Made by a program: the position numbers and the translations under genes | NCBI GenBank assembly: GCA_031548025.1 | Contig: JAVBRM010000086.1 | Span: 17,816 to 81,815 of the forward strand | Origin: UBA5239 sp031548025 | GTDB taxonomy: Bacteria > Verrucomicrobiota > Lentisphaeria > Victivallales > Victivallaceae | Length of the DNA stretch: 64,000 nt | Direction of reading: 5' to 3' | Notes under the pieces: model-generated | Told to the model about the DNA's origin: nothing | The model's input: only the letters and a program-made list of their open reading frames with translations | Database searches by the model: none | Shown: positions 17,301 to 25,890 of the stretch, piece after piece | How positions within the stretch are numbered: position 1 is the first letter of the stretch | Layout of the letters: every line of letters starts with the position of its first letter

Positions 17301-17766
17301 GATTCCGCCCATTCTCGACTATCGCAATTACTACCGTTATGAAATGGTCCTGCACAACGATTCGCGCGGCACCAAAGTCATGGATACCCGCGCCAAAGGC
17401 GTCGGCTCCGGCGGCGAACAGGCGGTGCCGAATTACCTGCTGGTGATGATGATCGCGCACCTGCTTTTCGACAAAATCGAGGGAACGTCGTCGCGGATCA
17501 AAATCAACAGTATTCTTTTTGACGAGGCGTTTTACGGCATCGACGTGGCGCGCCGCGATCAGTTGCTCGGGTTCGCCGAAGAACTGGGTCTGCAGCTCGG
17601 AATCGCCTCACCGGACCAGGACGGGGTTAAGCTTGAGCTCTCGAATTCCACCAACATCTTTGTCCGCAAAGACCGTGAATTCCAGGTCCATCTTTTCCCG
17701 TACAACTGGAAGCGCAACAAGGAACTGTTCGATCAGGAAGAGACACTCGGCGTCGAATTGGCCTGA
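14311..17766 (+). CDS. jetC: JetC-like SMC ATPase (MukB/SbcC-like)
   Basis: The start is the ATG at 14311, with GGAGGTG 4 nt before it; a start five codons earlier lacks this site. The 1151-residue protein has Walker A GDNGSGKTT at 39-47. Long heptad-rich coiled coils (about 230-430 and 640-900) flank a central globular hinge-like part. The ABC signature GSGGEQ is at 1032-1037 and Walker B ILFDEAF has Asp1071-Glu1072, so both ATPase halves look intact. JetC is the DNA-extruding motor of the Wadjet plasmid-defence condensin. Its last 34 bases overlap the convergent AraC gene, and no jetD gene follows. Confidence 0.85.
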   Translation: MPKIDKDIYSIHAVRLVNFHNIDCATIPVYNGGHLFLLGDNGSGKTTILDAIHYVLAAGELELNSAARFGGNKQNGRRIHGVVTAYNVDYKDGERFPDGRVTYAALELRNDNGNVVSVGIGLSIANAGAALQQWGFALDSGVAELPLLTTDKEGNEYPPDREEFKKLMQKCGGRYYTSMNTYAKAVTSRFFPTDSQYQEYRSFLNMCKAYREISSKAGNYHELFKSLLPEPEAETIRGLRLSMRALRDSHSALSALDKKCQYLHEIHIQQQGIVQAMVAINDFEAGELLLQQKEQQLELDKTGRKIAEAEAKLSALAADTARTTETADAIEKTISDLKERDTASLVETEKNRSKEHERQSAKATELENIAAKLQNLTGQASERRAGIFETFQQNSSAFSGKLAENLAQWRDLPLRETMDEFNSAMDADKPYTMLPEARIGKLLRAVAGHEERLKANFEECRARAEAAAALKQERESELNELLAAEEACPESIAGYRELLTELESRIFEASPLYLKLHWRPEVTPEIRGVLEELIGEDTLGTIVAPHDCYDDIKELLLSDYPGARCALKFNDKLPQPSPEIRVFLSQFFDAEKDSAFMNVLAREMDGIDTPKLTPDAVEWRGIFRVMTGRAPVLIGEDERRQEQARRIEEARELLKEAEKSSKNAAAVVVETEKRQKTLHRFHERLTDLCAQMQQNSRDLNALDKELGDYAEKIEKNRVELEDVRNSITELVEHLTRLRRQIKEQNLEALEKDIAEQVQRLKTAREEFTRFNTELIKTQALQEQRIANRDEIRQRLDGTIQALNRRLEHNPHIKNAETLNRMLTDHEIYTLIQCQTKIAEKREQIAAARACIRTRINEPEGIDYGFSYDEEQNELYSRDHRTLSSLLKTLQESLSEQKEILNQETRRKFEDILLVQFRESLRRRIYALEGMCNQINALLKGHIFGNNTYSLKVTPQGEYAPLVKLLRGFSDQEIGHSDELKEIFNNNMESILQTPSNQIPPILDYRNYYRYEMVLHNDSRGTKVMDTRAKGVGSGGEQAVPNYLLVMMIAHLLFDKIEGTSSRIKINSILFDEAFYGIDVARRDQLLGFAEELGLQLGIASPDQDGVKLELSNSTNIFVRKDREFQVHLFPYNWKRNKELFDQEETLGVELA

Positions 17767-18695
17767 TCCCGGATTACATTGTGGAATTCGGCGACGATGG
17801 AGCAACTCACGCGCTTGCGATAATCGCGGGGAGTTTCGCCGGTCAACCGTTTGAATTCAGCGGCAAAGTACAACTGGTTGGAATAACCGGCCCTCGCCGC
17901 GACTTCTTTGATGGGGTAATCCGTGTTTTGAAGCAAGTTTTGGGCCACCTGGAGCCGCCTGGCGATGATATAATCGCCGACGGATATTTTCAAGTGTTCC
18001 ATGAATAGCCGGTACAGCGAGGTACGGCCGATGGCGAACGTATGGCAAAGGTCGATCAGCGAAAGCGGCCGGTGCAAATTGCGGTTGATATAACTCATGA
18101 TATCCGGCAGCGGCTCCGGGTAAGTCAGATGGTGCATGGTCCCGAGTTCCAACAGGATCTGATAAGCCAACACCGACCCCTGCAGCAGATAATCGTTGTC
18201 ACGCCGGGACAGAATCGAATTGGCCCGGTCGAAAAGCCGGATGAACTTATCCGGTTCCCGCAAAGTCAGGCAACTGTGCCGCACCAATCCGGTCTGTTCC
18301 AAAATCGGATACAGCATCCGGCCATCCAGGCTGACGGTCTGCTTGGCGGCATAATCCGAATTGACGCTGATCTCGGAGTCCCCCTCCCGGTGGACGATAA
18401 ACATCATGTCCTGATATACCTCATGACTCCGGCCGTTCTGAACAAAAACAAATACCCCCTCCCGAACCAGCTCCAGAGCGAAAGTATTGGAACTTTTCCG
18501 CACCCGATAACACCCCCTCACCCATTCGTCGAAACCGGCGAAACGGAGAAACAGCGGCAGGTTCCGGGTGGACTCCTCATCAAACTCATGGGCAAAGTGA
18601 TGCAACGGATATTGACCGACATTGATGGCTCCCAGGCGGGATACACCGTCGTCTTCCTTGATTTGGACATTGGGTTTGCGGGGCTGATTATCCAT
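17733..18695 (-). CDS. AraC-family transcriptional regulator
   Basis: The ATG at 18695 gives 320 residues; an in-frame TTG eight codons upstream is also possible, and neither has a clear ribosome-binding site. The N-terminal part is an effector-binding domain. Two helix-turn-helix motifs occupy the C-terminal hundred residues (LSLIDLCHTFAIGRTSLYRLF and IKEVAARAGYSNQLYFAAEFK). It is divergent from the glycosidase operon, so it is the likely activator of that operon in response to a released sugar. A dyad (GGAA-N3-TTCC) lies just upstream of its start. The 3' end overlaps the jetC end on the other strand. Confidence 0.88.
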   Translation of the reverse strand: MDNQPRKPNVQIKEDDGVSRLGAINVGQYPLHHFAHEFDEESTRNLPLFLRFAGFDEWVRGCYRVRKSSNTFALELVREGVFVFVQNGRSHEVYQDMMFIVHREGDSEISVNSDYAAKQTVSLDGRMLYPILEQTGLVRHSCLTLREPDKFIRLFDRANSILSRRDNDYLLQGSVLAYQILLELGTMHHLTYPEPLPDIMSYINRNLHRPLSLIDLCHTFAIGRTSLYRLFMEHLKISVGDYIIARRLQVAQNLLQNTDYPIKEVAARAGYSNQLYFAAEFKRLTGETPRDYRKRVSCSIVAEFHNVIRDQANSTPSVSS

Positions 18696-18761
18696 AATGA
18701 CATTTTGGCTGATTTTCAATATTTTTGGAACGATTCCGAATATTTTACCAAACTGCCCCTA

Positions 18762-18790
18762 TTGCCAAATTCAGCAGTCTACTATATAAT
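18762..18790 (+). promoter_or_regulatory. sigma70-type promoter of the glycosidase operon
   Basis: TTGCCA (18762-18767) and a perfect TATAAT (18785-18790) are separated by 17 bp. The first gene starts 36 bp downstream, leaving a short leader with AAGGA as ribosome-binding site. Confidence 0.7.
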
Positions 18791-18826
18791 TTAATCAAGA
18801 GCTGTCAAATTACAAGGAACAAAATA

Positions 18827-20515
18827 ATGAAAAATATAATTCTACTGGAAAAACCAGTACCCTATAAAAATACCAACCGCAAACGCTTCACCCGCCAGCC
18901 GGAATTGCTTTCGATATGGGGAAAAGGTCAGTTGCTGGCGTTTTCCGGCATCGACGGGCAGACCGATTCCGTCTCCGCCCTGTGCCTGAGAACACGCGGC
19001 GAAATGGCCGCCATCGAAATAAAAATGCCGCATCAGGGCGGGGTGATCATGTTCGACATCAATCCCCCGGTGCATACTTATCTGGCCTCCGATCACTTTA
19101 CCTTGCAACTGGCCGACGGCTCCGTCGTCCGCGGCGTGTTTGCCGACTGCCGCCACCTGCTGATCGAAGGCCCCGCCCACATCCTGGGAATGACCGATCA
19201 AGTTCAATTTGCCGGAAATGACCGGAAAATATTGATCGGAGTAACCGGCTTTTTTGATCAATCCATCCTGAACAGCGATTTCAATTGCATCTATCGCGAA
19301 CGCGCCGATTTCCTCAGCCGCCTGGAATACCCCTATGGCATTTCCCGGGAAAGCCGGCAAACCCTGGCCAAAGCATACTCGATGGTCAAAAATCAGATCT
19401 ATTCTCCGGAAGGGCTCATCAAGCATCGCTGGAGCACCCCCGACCGCTGGCCCCACCACTGGATGTGGCTCTGGGATTCGACATTTCACGCCCTCGGAAT
19501 GCGCCACGTGGACCCGCAGTTGGCCAAGGATTGCATCTCCGCGGTCTTTGATTGCCAGCAGGCGGACGGTTTTATCCCGCACTGCATGAGGCCGGACGGC
19601 AGTTCCGACATCACCCAGCCGCCGATCCTGGGACTGGGCATCAGCGCGGTCATGGAGGTCGAAAGCGATATGAACTGGCTCGCGGCGCTCTATCCCAAGT
19701 TGTCGGCTTACCTGAAATGGGTCATGAAAAACCGCGACAATGACGGCGCCGGGCTGGTGGAATGGGATATCGAGGAACATGTTAACTGCCGCAGCGGCGA
19801 GAGCGGCATGGACAACTCATCCCGGTTCGATGCCGCGATCAAGCTCGACGCTCCGGATTTCAACGCGTACCTGGCGGCTGACTGCGAAATCGCCTCCGGT
19901 TTCGCCGAACAACTCGGGCTGAAAACCGAGGCCGCTTTCTGGAAGAAGGAGTGCAACCGGATCAACCGTCTGATCAACAAAAGACTTTGGAATGACGAAC
20001 TCAAGTTCTATATGGACTACGACATTGAAACCGATAAACAGGGTAAAATCCTCAGTTCCGCCGGTTTCCTGCCGCTGCTCTCCGGGGCTCCCAGCCAAGC
20101 CCAGGCCCGGGAACTGGTCCGCCACCTCTCCAACCCGGAAACTTTCGGCACTCCGTTCGGCGTCCCCTCGATCAGCCGCAATTCGGCCGGTTACAGCAAA
20201 GATATGTGGCGCGGTCCGGTCTGGATCAACATCAACTATCTGATCATCCGCGGGTTGGAACGTTACGGATATGTAGAGGAAGCCGGGCAGTTGCGGGACC
20301 GGACACTCCGCGAAATCGAAAAATATTACCTGAAATACGGGACTTTCTTCGAGTACTACGACGACCGCCATGAAGCCGATCCACCGGAACTCCTGCGCAA
20401 AGCCCAAAGAGTGGAAGACGGCAAACCTTATCATCAGGTTTTATTCGATTACGGCTGGACGGCCACGCTTTATATCGACATGCTATTCAATAAAAAATCA
20501 TTTTCCAAAAAATAA
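18827..20515 (+). CDS. MGH1/GH63-like glycoside hydrolase
   Basis: The start is the ATG at 18827 (MKNIILLEKPVPYKN) with AAGGA 8 nt upstream, just after a promoter; a longer in-frame start lies upstream of the -10 and is rejected. The 562-residue protein matches the (alpha/alpha)6-barrel enzymes related to trehalases, GH63 and mannosylglycerate hydrolase. It has HHWMWLWDSTFHALGM, then GFIPHCMRPDG, and near the end DMWRGPVWININYLIIRGL and GTFFEYYDDRHEADPP. The WDS aspartate and the late glutamate of FFEYY are candidate catalytic residues. It lacks a signal peptide, implying cytoplasmic action on imported oligosaccharides. Confidence 0.8.
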   Translation: MKNIILLEKPVPYKNTNRKRFTRQPELLSIWGKGQLLAFSGIDGQTDSVSALCLRTRGEMAAIEIKMPHQGGVIMFDINPPVHTYLASDHFTLQLADGSVVRGVFADCRHLLIEGPAHILGMTDQVQFAGNDRKILIGVTGFFDQSILNSDFNCIYRERADFLSRLEYPYGISRESRQTLAKAYSMVKNQIYSPEGLIKHRWSTPDRWPHHWMWLWDSTFHALGMRHVDPQLAKDCISAVFDCQQADGFIPHCMRPDGSSDITQPPILGLGISAVMEVESDMNWLAALYPKLSAYLKWVMKNRDNDGAGLVEWDIEEHVNCRSGESGMDNSSRFDAAIKLDAPDFNAYLAADCEIASGFAEQLGLKTEAAFWKKECNRINRLINKRLWNDELKFYMDYDIETDKQGKILSSAGFLPLLSGAPSQAQARELVRHLSNPETFGTPFGVPSISRNSAGYSKDMWRGPVWININYLIIRGLERYGYVEEAGQLRDRTLREIEKYYLKYGTFFEYYDDRHEADPPELLRKAQRVEDGKPYHQVLFDYGWTATLYIDMLFNKKSFSKK

Positions 20516-20540
20516 AAAAGAATTCAGGAGGCCAGAAATC

Positions 20541-21341
20541 ATGAAACGAATTTTCACACTCATTGAACTCCTCGTGGTGATCGCGATCATCGCAATCCTG
20601 GCGGCGCTGTTGCTGCCGGCACTGAACAAAGCCCGGGAAAAAAGCCGGGTGGCGCGCTGTGTTTCCAACCTCAAGCAATTGAACATGATTTACACTACTT
20701 ATGCGGATGAACAAATGGACTTTTATCCGCCGTTCTGCGACGAAAACCGTTCATACCCCAATTCCCTGGGCGATGTCTTCGGGTATACCAAATACGGAAC
20801 CGGTATCAGGCTATCGACTTTCCGGACTGATTATCTGAAAGATAAGAACTCCCGCGATATTTTATGGTGTCCGACCGCCCTGGGCGGTGAGTTCAGCTAC
20901 ACAAGCGACTACAAATTGTATCCGGATAATGTCACTGGGGGGACTTGCAACACCGGTTATGCCTATTTTGCCGGACCTGAGTTTCTCAAAGCCACTCTGG
21001 TTTTCTCGGCTAACAAATACAATGGCAGACGTGGTCCGATCTCTACCAAAGTCATAAAAACCGCTTCTCAAACCACCATCCTGGCCGATGTAGCGCGTTA
21101 TGTCGACGGCAACACCACCGGTTCGATGATAAAAGGCGGTAACTGGAACCACACTTCCGCTCCCAGGCTGGACGTCGCCTTCCCCGCTGACGCCAGGACC
21201 AACATGGCTTACGCCGACGGGCACGTCAGCAGCCATGTCGGTCAATCGGCACGGCAATACAACGTCGATATGAACGGCTCCAAACGCTGGTGCGCCGAAC
21301 AAGTCAAAAATGCCGATGGTTCTTTCTACAGCGGCAATTGA
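20541..21341 (+). CDS. pseudopilin-like protein (prepilin leader, DUF1559/H-X9-DG type)
   Basis: AGGAGG lies 9 nt before the ATG at 20541; earlier in-frame starts overlap the preceding gene in another frame. The 266-residue protein begins MKRIFTLIELLVV, with the class III leader, the +5 glutamate and a hydrophobic helix. A CVSNLKQLN motif follows and the C-terminal YADGHVSSH motif closes it. Lentisphaerota and Planctomycetota carry very large families of such proteins, probably envelope-displayed pseudopilins linked to type II secretion-like machinery. Its place inside a glycosidase operon suggests a role in glycan capture or export on the cell surface. Confidence 0.85.
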   Translation: MKRIFTLIELLVVIAIIAILAALLLPALNKAREKSRVARCVSNLKQLNMIYTTYADEQMDFYPPFCDENRSYPNSLGDVFGYTKYGTGIRLSTFRTDYLKDKNSRDILWCPTALGGEFSYTSDYKLYPDNVTGGTCNTGYAYFAGPEFLKATLVFSANKYNGRRGPISTKVIKTASQTTILADVARYVDGNTTGSMIKGGNWNHTSAPRLDVAFPADARTNMAYADGHVSSHVGQSARQYNVDMNGSKRWCAEQVKNADGSFYSGN

Positions 21342-21437
21342 CCTCGGGCCCTCCAAATATATCGAGTCTGTACCCCGGATTTCGAATAGAATTTAATACC
21401 ACATCATATATAGTATACTCCAAGGAACTAAAAGTTT

Positions 21438-23660
21438 ATGAAAAGAGTTATCATGCTTGCTGCCCTGATCGCCGCGGTCTTTTGTCATGCGGATAAAGTA
21501 GCCTCGATCAAAATCGAGCGGAATAAACCGTCAAACCTGATTTCCTATGGTCAGCCGGTCTCGTTCAAGGCGCAGATCAAAGCGAACGCCGCGGGCCAGA
21601 GCAATATTTCAGTCAATGTCGTGAATCATTGGCAGCAAACTGTTTTCGAACAGGCATTGGATGTCGCGTTAAAAAACGGCGCCAATGATTTCAAGGTCGA
21701 TTTGCCGGCGCTTCCTCCCGGATATTATGAACTGAATCTGTCCGGTCAACTGCCGGACGGCAAGAAAGCGGAAGGCAAGGCGTCGCTGGGAGTGGCGCAT
21801 GAAGTCAACCGCACCGCCGCCGAAGCGCGGAACGGCGGTTACCGTTTCGGGTTGAAAATGTACCGCAATCCCAAGATGGGATTCGACACTAACGAAGGGC
21901 TCAGTTCCATGTGCCGCCTGGGGCTCCAATGGACCCGGGAAATGCTGCATCAGGGGGGCGATCCTTCTACCGTCGACATCTGCACCAAATACCCGATGAA
22001 CGTCATATTCAAAGTTGAACGTTTCCCGCAGGAACTTTTTGATACCGACACTTACGGTCCGCTCGATGAGTGGATCAAGAAATACGGACGCGGCTGGACT
22101 CTGCAGACCTTGCCGAAAGAAGAGCCCTACAAAAAATGGCTGGCGGAAGTATTGAAAGCGATCCCCAAAGATCAGCAGGTTTTTGAAATCTGGAACGAAG
22201 CCTGGGACAAAATGTCGGCGAAGGATCTGGCGAAGATCAGCCAATGGATCGCCGAAGTGGTTCTGGCCGACCGACCCAACGCGATTATCGGCCCCAATCT
22301 GCGCGGCGACGTCAGCAAATACGGTTACGACGCCGAATTCATCCAGGCGGGCGGCATGAAAAACATGAAAATGGTCGCCCTCCATCCCTACGGCAGCAGC
22401 GAAAAACGCCAGGTCATGCGCGATTATATCCAGTGGCTGAAAGAACAAACCGGCCGGGATATCGATATTTACATCACTGAATTCGGCAGCCACTCCACCC
22501 CGGAAGGCCCCCTGAAAAATTCCGAAAACCAGCAGGCTCAACAAGTGGTCCGCCAGTCGCTCCTGCTCTATGCCGGCGGAGTCAAGGCCATGGCCCCCCA
22601 CTGGATGGGGCAGAGCGAACAGAACCGCCGTTATCATGAACACTGGTTCGGATTTTACCGCCGCAACAACGAATTGAAACCGGTCCTGATCGCCTATGCC
22701 AACGCGGCGCGCCAGATCGACAGCAAAAATTATTTGGGCGACCTCTGGTTCGGCCCCGGAGCCGAAGCCCTGATTTTCGAAAAAGGCGGTGAATATACCC
22801 TGGTGCTTTTCACTCGCGGCGAAGCCAAGGAAATTGAGCTGGCCCCCGCCGCCAACAAGTTGACCCGGATCGATATGTATGGAGTCGAAAGCGCGATTGA
22901 CGTTCCCGCCGACGGCAAATTGAAGCTCGCACTCGATGGCAATGTGATTTACCTGAAAGGCATCGGAGCCGCTCTGGTGGCGCAAGCCTCCAAAGAGCTG
23001 CGGGACGACCGCTGGCCGGAAGACCAGCCCGAAGCCAAAACCCGCATGGAAAGAAAGGTTCCGCATGTCGCCAAAGCTCCCTCATTCACCGGAGACATGA
23101 ATGAATGGCGTCCGATGACCGAAATCGGCATTCTCAACCCCAAGGTTGCCGGGGACGACGCCAGCGGTTCCGCCTACCTGGGATGGGATGAACAATATCT
23201 GTATGTCGGGCTGGATATGCGCGACAATGAAATGCGCAATACCCAGGTTTTGAAATATCTGTACCGGGAAGACTGCCTGGAACTGTTCGTCTGCACCGAG
23301 CCCCGCGACAAGGATCCGGGATACGGTCCCAACGATTACCAGTTTTTCCTGACTCCGACCTCGGCCGGCGGCGAGCCGGTCCTGGGCCGTGCCGCCAACC
23401 GTGAAAGCGGCGAAATCGTCCCGGTCCCCGGCGCCAAATTCCGCGCCGGCAAATCCAAAATCGGCTGGACGGTCGAAGCGGCAATTCCCTGGAGTGTTTT
23501 AGGCTCGTTCAAAGCCCAGCCCGGCGCGAAGCTCGCGATCGACACTCTGGTCAGCGACGCCGACGCCTCCCATCCGCGCTGGAAACTCCCGCCCGCGGAT
23601 ACCGGCAAAGTCTTTACCGAAGATCCTACCGCATGGCCTCTGATCACTCTGGAAAAATAA
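21438..23660 (+). CDS. secreted GH39-like clan GH-A hydrolase with CBM9-like domain
   Basis: This 740-residue exported enzyme has a signal peptide (MKRVIMLAALIAAVFCHA) and an N-terminal immunoglobulin-like domain to about residue 125. The TIM barrel has acid/base Glu254 in EIWNEAWD and nucleophile Glu348 in YITEFG, spaced as in GH39/GH5-type clan GH-A enzymes. From about 545 a CBM9-like domain follows (TGDMNEWRP, AYLGWDEQYLYVGLDM, EDCLELFV). It probably cuts a plant or mucin polysaccharide outside the cytoplasm. The ATG has AAGGA 11 nt upstream. It is followed after 12 bp by a paralogue. Xylosidase-like activity is possible but unproven. Confidence 0.75.
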   Translation: MKRVIMLAALIAAVFCHADKVASIKIERNKPSNLISYGQPVSFKAQIKANAAGQSNISVNVVNHWQQTVFEQALDVALKNGANDFKVDLPALPPGYYELNLSGQLPDGKKAEGKASLGVAHEVNRTAAEARNGGYRFGLKMYRNPKMGFDTNEGLSSMCRLGLQWTREMLHQGGDPSTVDICTKYPMNVIFKVERFPQELFDTDTYGPLDEWIKKYGRGWTLQTLPKEEPYKKWLAEVLKAIPKDQQVFEIWNEAWDKMSAKDLAKISQWIAEVVLADRPNAIIGPNLRGDVSKYGYDAEFIQAGGMKNMKMVALHPYGSSEKRQVMRDYIQWLKEQTGRDIDIYITEFGSHSTPEGPLKNSENQQAQQVVRQSLLLYAGGVKAMAPHWMGQSEQNRRYHEHWFGFYRRNNELKPVLIAYANAARQIDSKNYLGDLWFGPGAEALIFEKGGEYTLVLFTRGEAKEIELAPAANKLTRIDMYGVESAIDVPADGKLKLALDGNVIYLKGIGAALVAQASKELRDDRWPEDQPEAKTRMERKVPHVAKAPSFTGDMNEWRPMTEIGILNPKVAGDDASGSAYLGWDEQYLYVGLDMRDNEMRNTQVLKYLYREDCLELFVCTEPRDKDPGYGPNDYQFFLTPTSAGGEPVLGRAANRESGEIVPVPGAKFRAGKSKIGWTVEAAIPWSVLGSFKAQPGAKLAIDTLVSDADASHPRWKLPPADTGKVFTEDPTAWPLITLEK

Positions 23661-23672
23661 AGGAACCAACCT

Positions 23673-25889
23673 ATGCGCAAAATCTATTTGCTTCTGATCA
23701 CCCTGTTAGTCTGCGGAACCATGTCCGCGCTGAGCATTAGCGTTCAGCGCAACGCCGACTGCAATATTTACGAATCGGGCAAGAAAATATCATTCCCGGT
23801 GACGCTCAAGGACAAAGACGGCGTCAAGGGAATTTTAAAAGCGGAAATCATCGATTATTTCAACAACAAAGTCTGGCAAAACGAGTCCGAAATCACCGGA
23901 CCCAATATTGAGCTCACGGTCGACCAGGAACTCCCGACCGGTTACTATGAGCTCAACTTGACCGCGGTCAACGCCGGCGGCGAAGAATTGAAAAAACATA
24001 AAGTCTGTTTCGGGGTCGCCGGTTTTGTCAACCGGACGGCTCAGGAATCCCGCGACGGCGGCTACCGTTTCGGCATGAAGGTCTGGACCTCCGGCAACAT
24101 CTGGTGGCGGAAAGGCACCAAGTGGGACGCCCCCAAGATGACTGAAGTCTGCGCGAAACTCGGCCTGAGCTGGACCCGTATCCAACTGAACCAGACCGGA
24201 GAAGCCGACTGCATCGGCTGGATGGATCAATATCCGATCAACGTGGTCATGAAGGTGGAAACTTTCCCACCTGAATTTTATAACGAAGCCAAGTACGGCC
24301 CGCGTGAAAAAATCAAAGCCTGGAGCAAGGGCACCTTGCCCATGAAAGAGCCTTATCAGCAATGGATCAAAGAGTGGGTAGCCAAAGTCCCCGCCGGTCA
24401 GAATGTTTTTGAAATCTGGAACGAACCCTGGCAGTGGAAAACCCTGTCCGCGGAAGACTTCGCGTTGCTCTGCAACTGGTGCGTCGAAGCGATCCGGGCA
24501 GTCCGCCCGAATGCCGTCATCGGCCCCAACATCCATGGCTCCATCAACGATTACGACAAGCGGTTCATCGCCGCCGGCGGCTTCAACGGCATGAACATGA
24601 TCGCCATCCATCCTTATTGCTCCAGAACCACCGAGTACCGCGGATTCCGCCGGCAAATGCGCAGTTACGCCGAATATGTCGAAAAAGCCACCGGGATAAA
24701 GCTCGATTTTTACTCCACCGAATACGGCTGGAGCACCGCTCCGGAGGGGAAACGGGTAGTCGACGAGGCTCAGCAAGCCCGCAATACCGTCCGCGAATCC
24801 CTGGAATTATACGCCGGTGACGTCAAGACCCTGATTCCCCATACGATGGGCCAGCGGGAGCAGAATCCAAAAGAACGGGAAGATTACTTCGGCTTTTTCC
24901 GGCTGAACGGCGAGCCCAAACCGGCAATCATGGCTTTTGCCGCCTGTGCCCGGATGATCGACGGCGGCAAATTCATCGGCGAACAATGGTTCGGTCCCGG
25001 CATCGGCGCCATGCGTTTTGAGAAGGACAACCGCCAGCTCCTGGCACTGTGGACCGAAGACACCGACAAGAAACTTGAACTGGACCTCGGAATTCCCCAA
25101 GTCACCGTTATTGATATCATGGGCCGGGAAAAAACCGTTCAGGCGGTCAACGGCAAACTGCCGCTCGAGCTCTCCGGCGACGTGATTTACCTGGTCGGAG
25201 TTCCCCCGGCCCCCGCGAACCAACTGATTGCGCCGGATGCGCCGTTGCGCTACGACCGCTGGCATGACCGCCCGGTGGAGGCAACGATTAAGTCCGGTAC
25301 CGGATTCCCTGCGACTACAGGCGCTCCGGCCCTTGAATTGAAAAACGATAAGGCCAAAGACATCGGTCTGGATTTATATTGCAACTGGAACGAAAAATCT
25401 TTCGCCATAACCGCCGTGATCAAAGACAAAACCATCGTGCTGAAAAATCCGGAAGGCCAAGGCTTCGGCGACCGGCTGGTTCTCGACCTGGATTTCCGGT
25501 TGGACCGCCAGACCGACAAAGGAAGTATTTACAATACGCAATTGATCTTCGAACCCTCCGACGGCGAGACCCCGGCGAAACTTACAGCCACTCAGGCGAA
25601 TTGGCTGAAACCCCGCGAATTCACGACGGATCAACCCGCCGACGGAGTACGCTGGACGTTTTCCAATGATGATAAAACCTGGACGATTCAAGCGGAATTC
25701 AGCGCGGATATTTTCGGCAAAAAATCATTTGCCGCCGGAGACGCCGCCTCCTGCCGAGTCATTCTCTTCGACCGCGACAGCAAGAGCGTCGACGAGTGGA
25801 AGCGCGACAAATACAACAAGCGGCTGCAGAATGCCAAAGACCGCGATGTTCCTTTCAACACCTTACCCCTAATCAAATTGGAGAAATAA
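23673..25889 (+). CDS. secreted GH39-like hydrolase (tandem paralogue)
   Basis: This 738-residue paralogue of the preceding gene has the same layout: signal peptide, immunoglobulin-like domain, and a barrel with Glu251 (EIWNEPW) and Glu350 (YSTEYGW). It ends in a C-terminal sugar-binding beta-sandwich that is more diverged than the first copy's. Shared stretches (NRTAxExRxGGYRFGxK near the start of the barrel, and MGQxEQN later) show duplication. Both keep catalytic glutamates, so both are probably active, perhaps on different linkages. The downstream FAD oxidoreductase starts 2 bp after its stop. Confidence 0.75.
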   Translation: MRKIYLLLITLLVCGTMSALSISVQRNADCNIYESGKKISFPVTLKDKDGVKGILKAEIIDYFNNKVWQNESEITGPNIELTVDQELPTGYYELNLTAVNAGGEELKKHKVCFGVAGFVNRTAQESRDGGYRFGMKVWTSGNIWWRKGTKWDAPKMTEVCAKLGLSWTRIQLNQTGEADCIGWMDQYPINVVMKVETFPPEFYNEAKYGPREKIKAWSKGTLPMKEPYQQWIKEWVAKVPAGQNVFEIWNEPWQWKTLSAEDFALLCNWCVEAIRAVRPNAVIGPNIHGSINDYDKRFIAAGGFNGMNMIAIHPYCSRTTEYRGFRRQMRSYAEYVEKATGIKLDFYSTEYGWSTAPEGKRVVDEAQQARNTVRESLELYAGDVKTLIPHTMGQREQNPKEREDYFGFFRLNGEPKPAIMAFAACARMIDGGKFIGEQWFGPGIGAMRFEKDNRQLLALWTEDTDKKLELDLGIPQVTVIDIMGREKTVQAVNGKLPLELSGDVIYLVGVPPAPANQLIAPDAPLRYDRWHDRPVEATIKSGTGFPATTGAPALELKNDKAKDIGLDLYCNWNEKSFAITAVIKDKTIVLKNPEGQGFGDRLVLDLDFRLDRQTDKGSIYNTQLIFEPSDGETPAKLTATQANWLKPREFTTDQPADGVRWTFSNDDKTWTIQAEFSADIFGKKSFAAGDAASCRVILFDRDSKSVDEWKRDKYNKRLQNAKDRDVPFNTLPLIKLEK

Positions 25890-25890
25890 A

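Noticed and set aside
17733..18719. A degraded jetD hidden under the AraC gene
   Set aside because: The region encodes a full-length AraC regulator on the reverse strand, and no TOPRIM-like motif was seen in the forward frames.
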